A stretch of DNA of 64,000 nt from Trebonia sp963836195 (GTDB lineage Bacteria; Actinomycetota; Actinomycetes; Streptosporangiales; Streptosporangiaceae), in NCBI GenBank assembly GCA_963836195.1, contig CAWIIX010000033.1:744001-808000 (forward strand). Direction: 5' to 3'. The notes below the pieces were generated by a model. That model saw only the letters and a program-made list of their open reading frames with translations. It had not been told where the DNA came from and did not search any database. Within the stretch, counting starts at the first letter, position 1; every line of letters starts with the position of its first letter. Positions 62,618 through 64,000 of this stretch are shown one piece after another. A program made the translations under genes and the position numbers.

Positions 62618-63343
62618 TCACAGGAACGCGCTCCCGCCGTCGATCGCGATGATCTGGCCGGTCACCCAGCCTGACTGCGCCGAGGCGAAGAAGCACACGC
62701 CGTTGGCGATGTCGGCGGGCTGGCCGATCCTGCGCATCGCGATCCCGTCGACCAGCGCCCGCTGCCCGTCCGGTCCGTACCCGTCCCACTGCAGCTGCGT
62801 GGTCGGGTTGGACAGGATAAAGCCGGGCGCGATGCAGTTGACGGTGATCCCGTAGGGGCCGAGCTCATGCGCCATCTGCCGGGTGAAGCCGAGCTGGCCC
62901 GCCTTGGCGCTGGCGTAGGCCTGGATGCCGGTCTTGCTGACGGTCAGCCCGGCCCCCGACGAGATGTTGATGATCCGTCCCCACCCACGCTCTTTCATCG
63001 CGGGCACGGCCGCCCGGGTGCAGAGGAACATGGTCGTCAGGTTCGCGTTGACCACCGCCTGCCAGGCCTCCACCGACACCTCCTCCAGCGGGCGGCCGAC
63101 CTGGCCGACCACCCCGCCGGCGGTGTTGACCAGGATGTCCACCGGGCCCACGGCGGTGAAGACGTCATTGACGGCCGACGGGTCGGTGAGGTCCGCGGCC
63201 GTCAGCGCGGACCCGTCAAGGGCGGTGGGCTGCTTGTCGACCCGGTGCACCTTTGCCCCGTCCGCGGCCAGGGCGTCCGCGATCGCGGCGCCGATCCCGT
63301 GGGCGCCGCCGGTAACCACCGCGACCCTGCCTGCCAGTGACAT
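62618..63343 (-). CDS. Short-chain dehydrogenase/reductase
   Basis: This 241-residue classical SDR has the Rossmann motif VTGGAHGIG, the NTAG variant in LVNTAGGVVG, and the catalytic Ser-Tyr-Lys residues in NISSGAG and AYASAKAGQ. IAPGFILSNPTTQ and WVTGQIIAIDGGS complete the fold. It starts 2 bp after the stop of the LacI-type gene, so they are co-transcribed. The substrate is unknown. Confidence 0.88.
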   Translation of the reverse strand: MSLAGRVAVVTGGAHGIGAAIADALAADGAKVHRVDKQPTALDGSALTAADLTDPSAVNDVFTAVGPVDILVNTAGGVVGQVGRPLEEVSVEAWQAVVNANLTTMFLCTRAAVPAMKERGWGRIINISSGAGLTVSKTGIQAYASAKAGQLGFTRQMAHELGPYGITVNCIAPGFILSNPTTQLQWDGYGPDGQRALVDGIAMRRIGQPADIANGVCFFASAQSGWVTGQIIAIDGGSAFL

Positions 63344-63345
63344 GC

Positions 63346-64000
63346 TTACGCGCTCCGTTCTCTCATCGGGTGCGATGCCACCCGGTTTCTGGTGGCCCCC
63401 GCTGACCCGCAGTTCCAGTTGGTGGGGGTTAAGCGGTGCTGGACCTTCGCGGGCGGCGGGCCGACCGACCCGCGGGAGACCAGGGACATCGGCTCGCTGA
63501 TCAGGACATCGGACCCGCCGGAGCCGTCGATCCTGGCGATCAGCGCGTCGACGGCCGCCGATCCGAGCTCGGCCAGGGGCATGCAGATGCTGGTGACCGG
63601 CACGTCAAGGTAGGCGAGGGACTCATCCTCGTCCAAGCTGACCAGGGAGACCGCGCCGGGCACGGCGATACGCGCGTCCCGAAGGGCGGCCAGCACCCCG
63701 TACACCTGCTCGATGCTGCCGATGCCGATGGCCGTCGGCAGCGGGCCGCCCGCCAGCAGGCGCCGGATCACGGCATAGCCGCCCGCCTCAGTCGCGTCCA
63801 CGTGCCTGATGACGGCAGTCAGACCGAGGGCGGCGCAGTGCCGCCGGGTCGCGGCGGCCCGGCGGTGCACGGTGTCCACCTCACGCCGACCGTCAATGAG
63901 CAGCACGCTGCGGTGGCCAAGGCCAGCCACGTGGTCAAGGAACAGCCGGACGGCACCCGCCTCGTCCATGACGACGTCGTTGCCCTGGTCGGGACCGCGC
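63346..64000 (-). CDS. LacI-family transcriptional regulator (5' end outside window)
   Basis: This is the C-terminal 217 residues of a LacI/GalR-type regulator. The effector domain has LGHRSVLLIDGRREVDTVHRR, TAIGIGSIEQVYGVLAALRDA, and VPGAVSLVSLDEDESLAYLDVPVTSICMP, which are periplasmic-binding-like segments. PMSLVSRGSV matches the closing LacI strand. The frame stays open to the window edge, so the DNA-binding part lies beyond it. It probably controls the SDR and peptidase genes that follow. Confidence 0.87.
   Translation of the reverse strand, partial: RGPDQGNDVVMDEAGAVRLFLDHVAGLGHRSVLLIDGRREVDTVHRRAAATRRHCAALGLTAVIRHVDATEAGGYAVIRRLLAGGPLPTAIGIGSIEQVYGVLAALRDARIAVPGAVSLVSLDEDESLAYLDVPVTSICMPLAELGSAAVDALIARIDGSGGSDVLISEPMSLVSRGSVGPPPAKVQHRLTPTNWNCGSAGATRNRVASHPMRERSA

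Overview
The window is very GC-rich DNA from an actinomycete. Its gene content fits a soil-type, high-GC Actinomycetota: MmpL-family exporters, a DUF222/HNH (13E12-type) protein, a SigE-family sigma factor, a tlyA-nadK pair, a lysG-lysE pair, DrrAB-type ABC export and several DHA2-type MFS pumps. The genus cannot be fixed from the sequence alone. No rRNA, tRNA, CRISPR array, insertion sequence or replication origin was seen.

Layout. 1-5.2 kb: sugar-type ABC ATPase (cut by the window edge), an MMPL exporter and a two-component pair. 5.5-7.6 kb: a DUF429 protein and gabT. 7.6-11.8 kb: the protocatechuate branch of the beta-ketoadipate pathway in order pcaB-C-H-G-D, with several frameshifts. 11.8-19.5 kb: a small membrane protein, a serine/threonine dehydratase-like enzyme, an SGNH lipoprotein, divergent lysG/lysE, a 27-residue membrane peptide, an MFS pump fused to a MarR-like domain, and a sigma factor with a membrane partner. 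19.6-22.7 kb: a sacsin/Hsp90-like ATPase of about 1,030 codons. 22.7-26.8 kb: a four-gene signalling operon (membrane-anchored HEPN-like protein, GAF histidine kinase, atypical response regulator, orphan protein), the best candidate here for an undescribed system. 26.9-30.8 kb: serine hydrolase, GH13 enzyme, lipoprotein. 30.8-32.9 kb: HNH protein and VOC protein bracketed by an 18-bp direct repeat. 32.9-38.4 kb: a second NarL-type two-component pair, a cytochrome P450 and a second MMPL exporter. 38.4-48.4 kb: mostly housekeeping and conserved genes (SDR, DUF1697, alaA-like, purC, cutA, phosphatase, SCP2, tlyA, nadK) plus gene remnants and a 480-bp repeat-rich gap. 48.5-60.3 kb: drug-export modules with local ArsR/TetR regulators, a carbonic anhydrase with a duplicated 3' fragment, a PRC-barrel protein, a truncated haemoglobin and a methyltransferase. 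60.4-64 kb: a peptide-catabolism-like set (isoaspartyl peptidase, M19 dipeptidase, SDR, LacI-type regulator cut by the edge).

Two themes cross the window. First, many starts look leaderless: a TANNNT hexamer lies 6-8 nt before the start codon, and in two cases a TTGCCT box lies 17 bp further upstream. Second, at least a dozen full-length reading frames are interrupted by one-base shifts. Several lie in G/C runs, so many are probably sequence errors rather than real inactivation; these genes are annotated across the shift.
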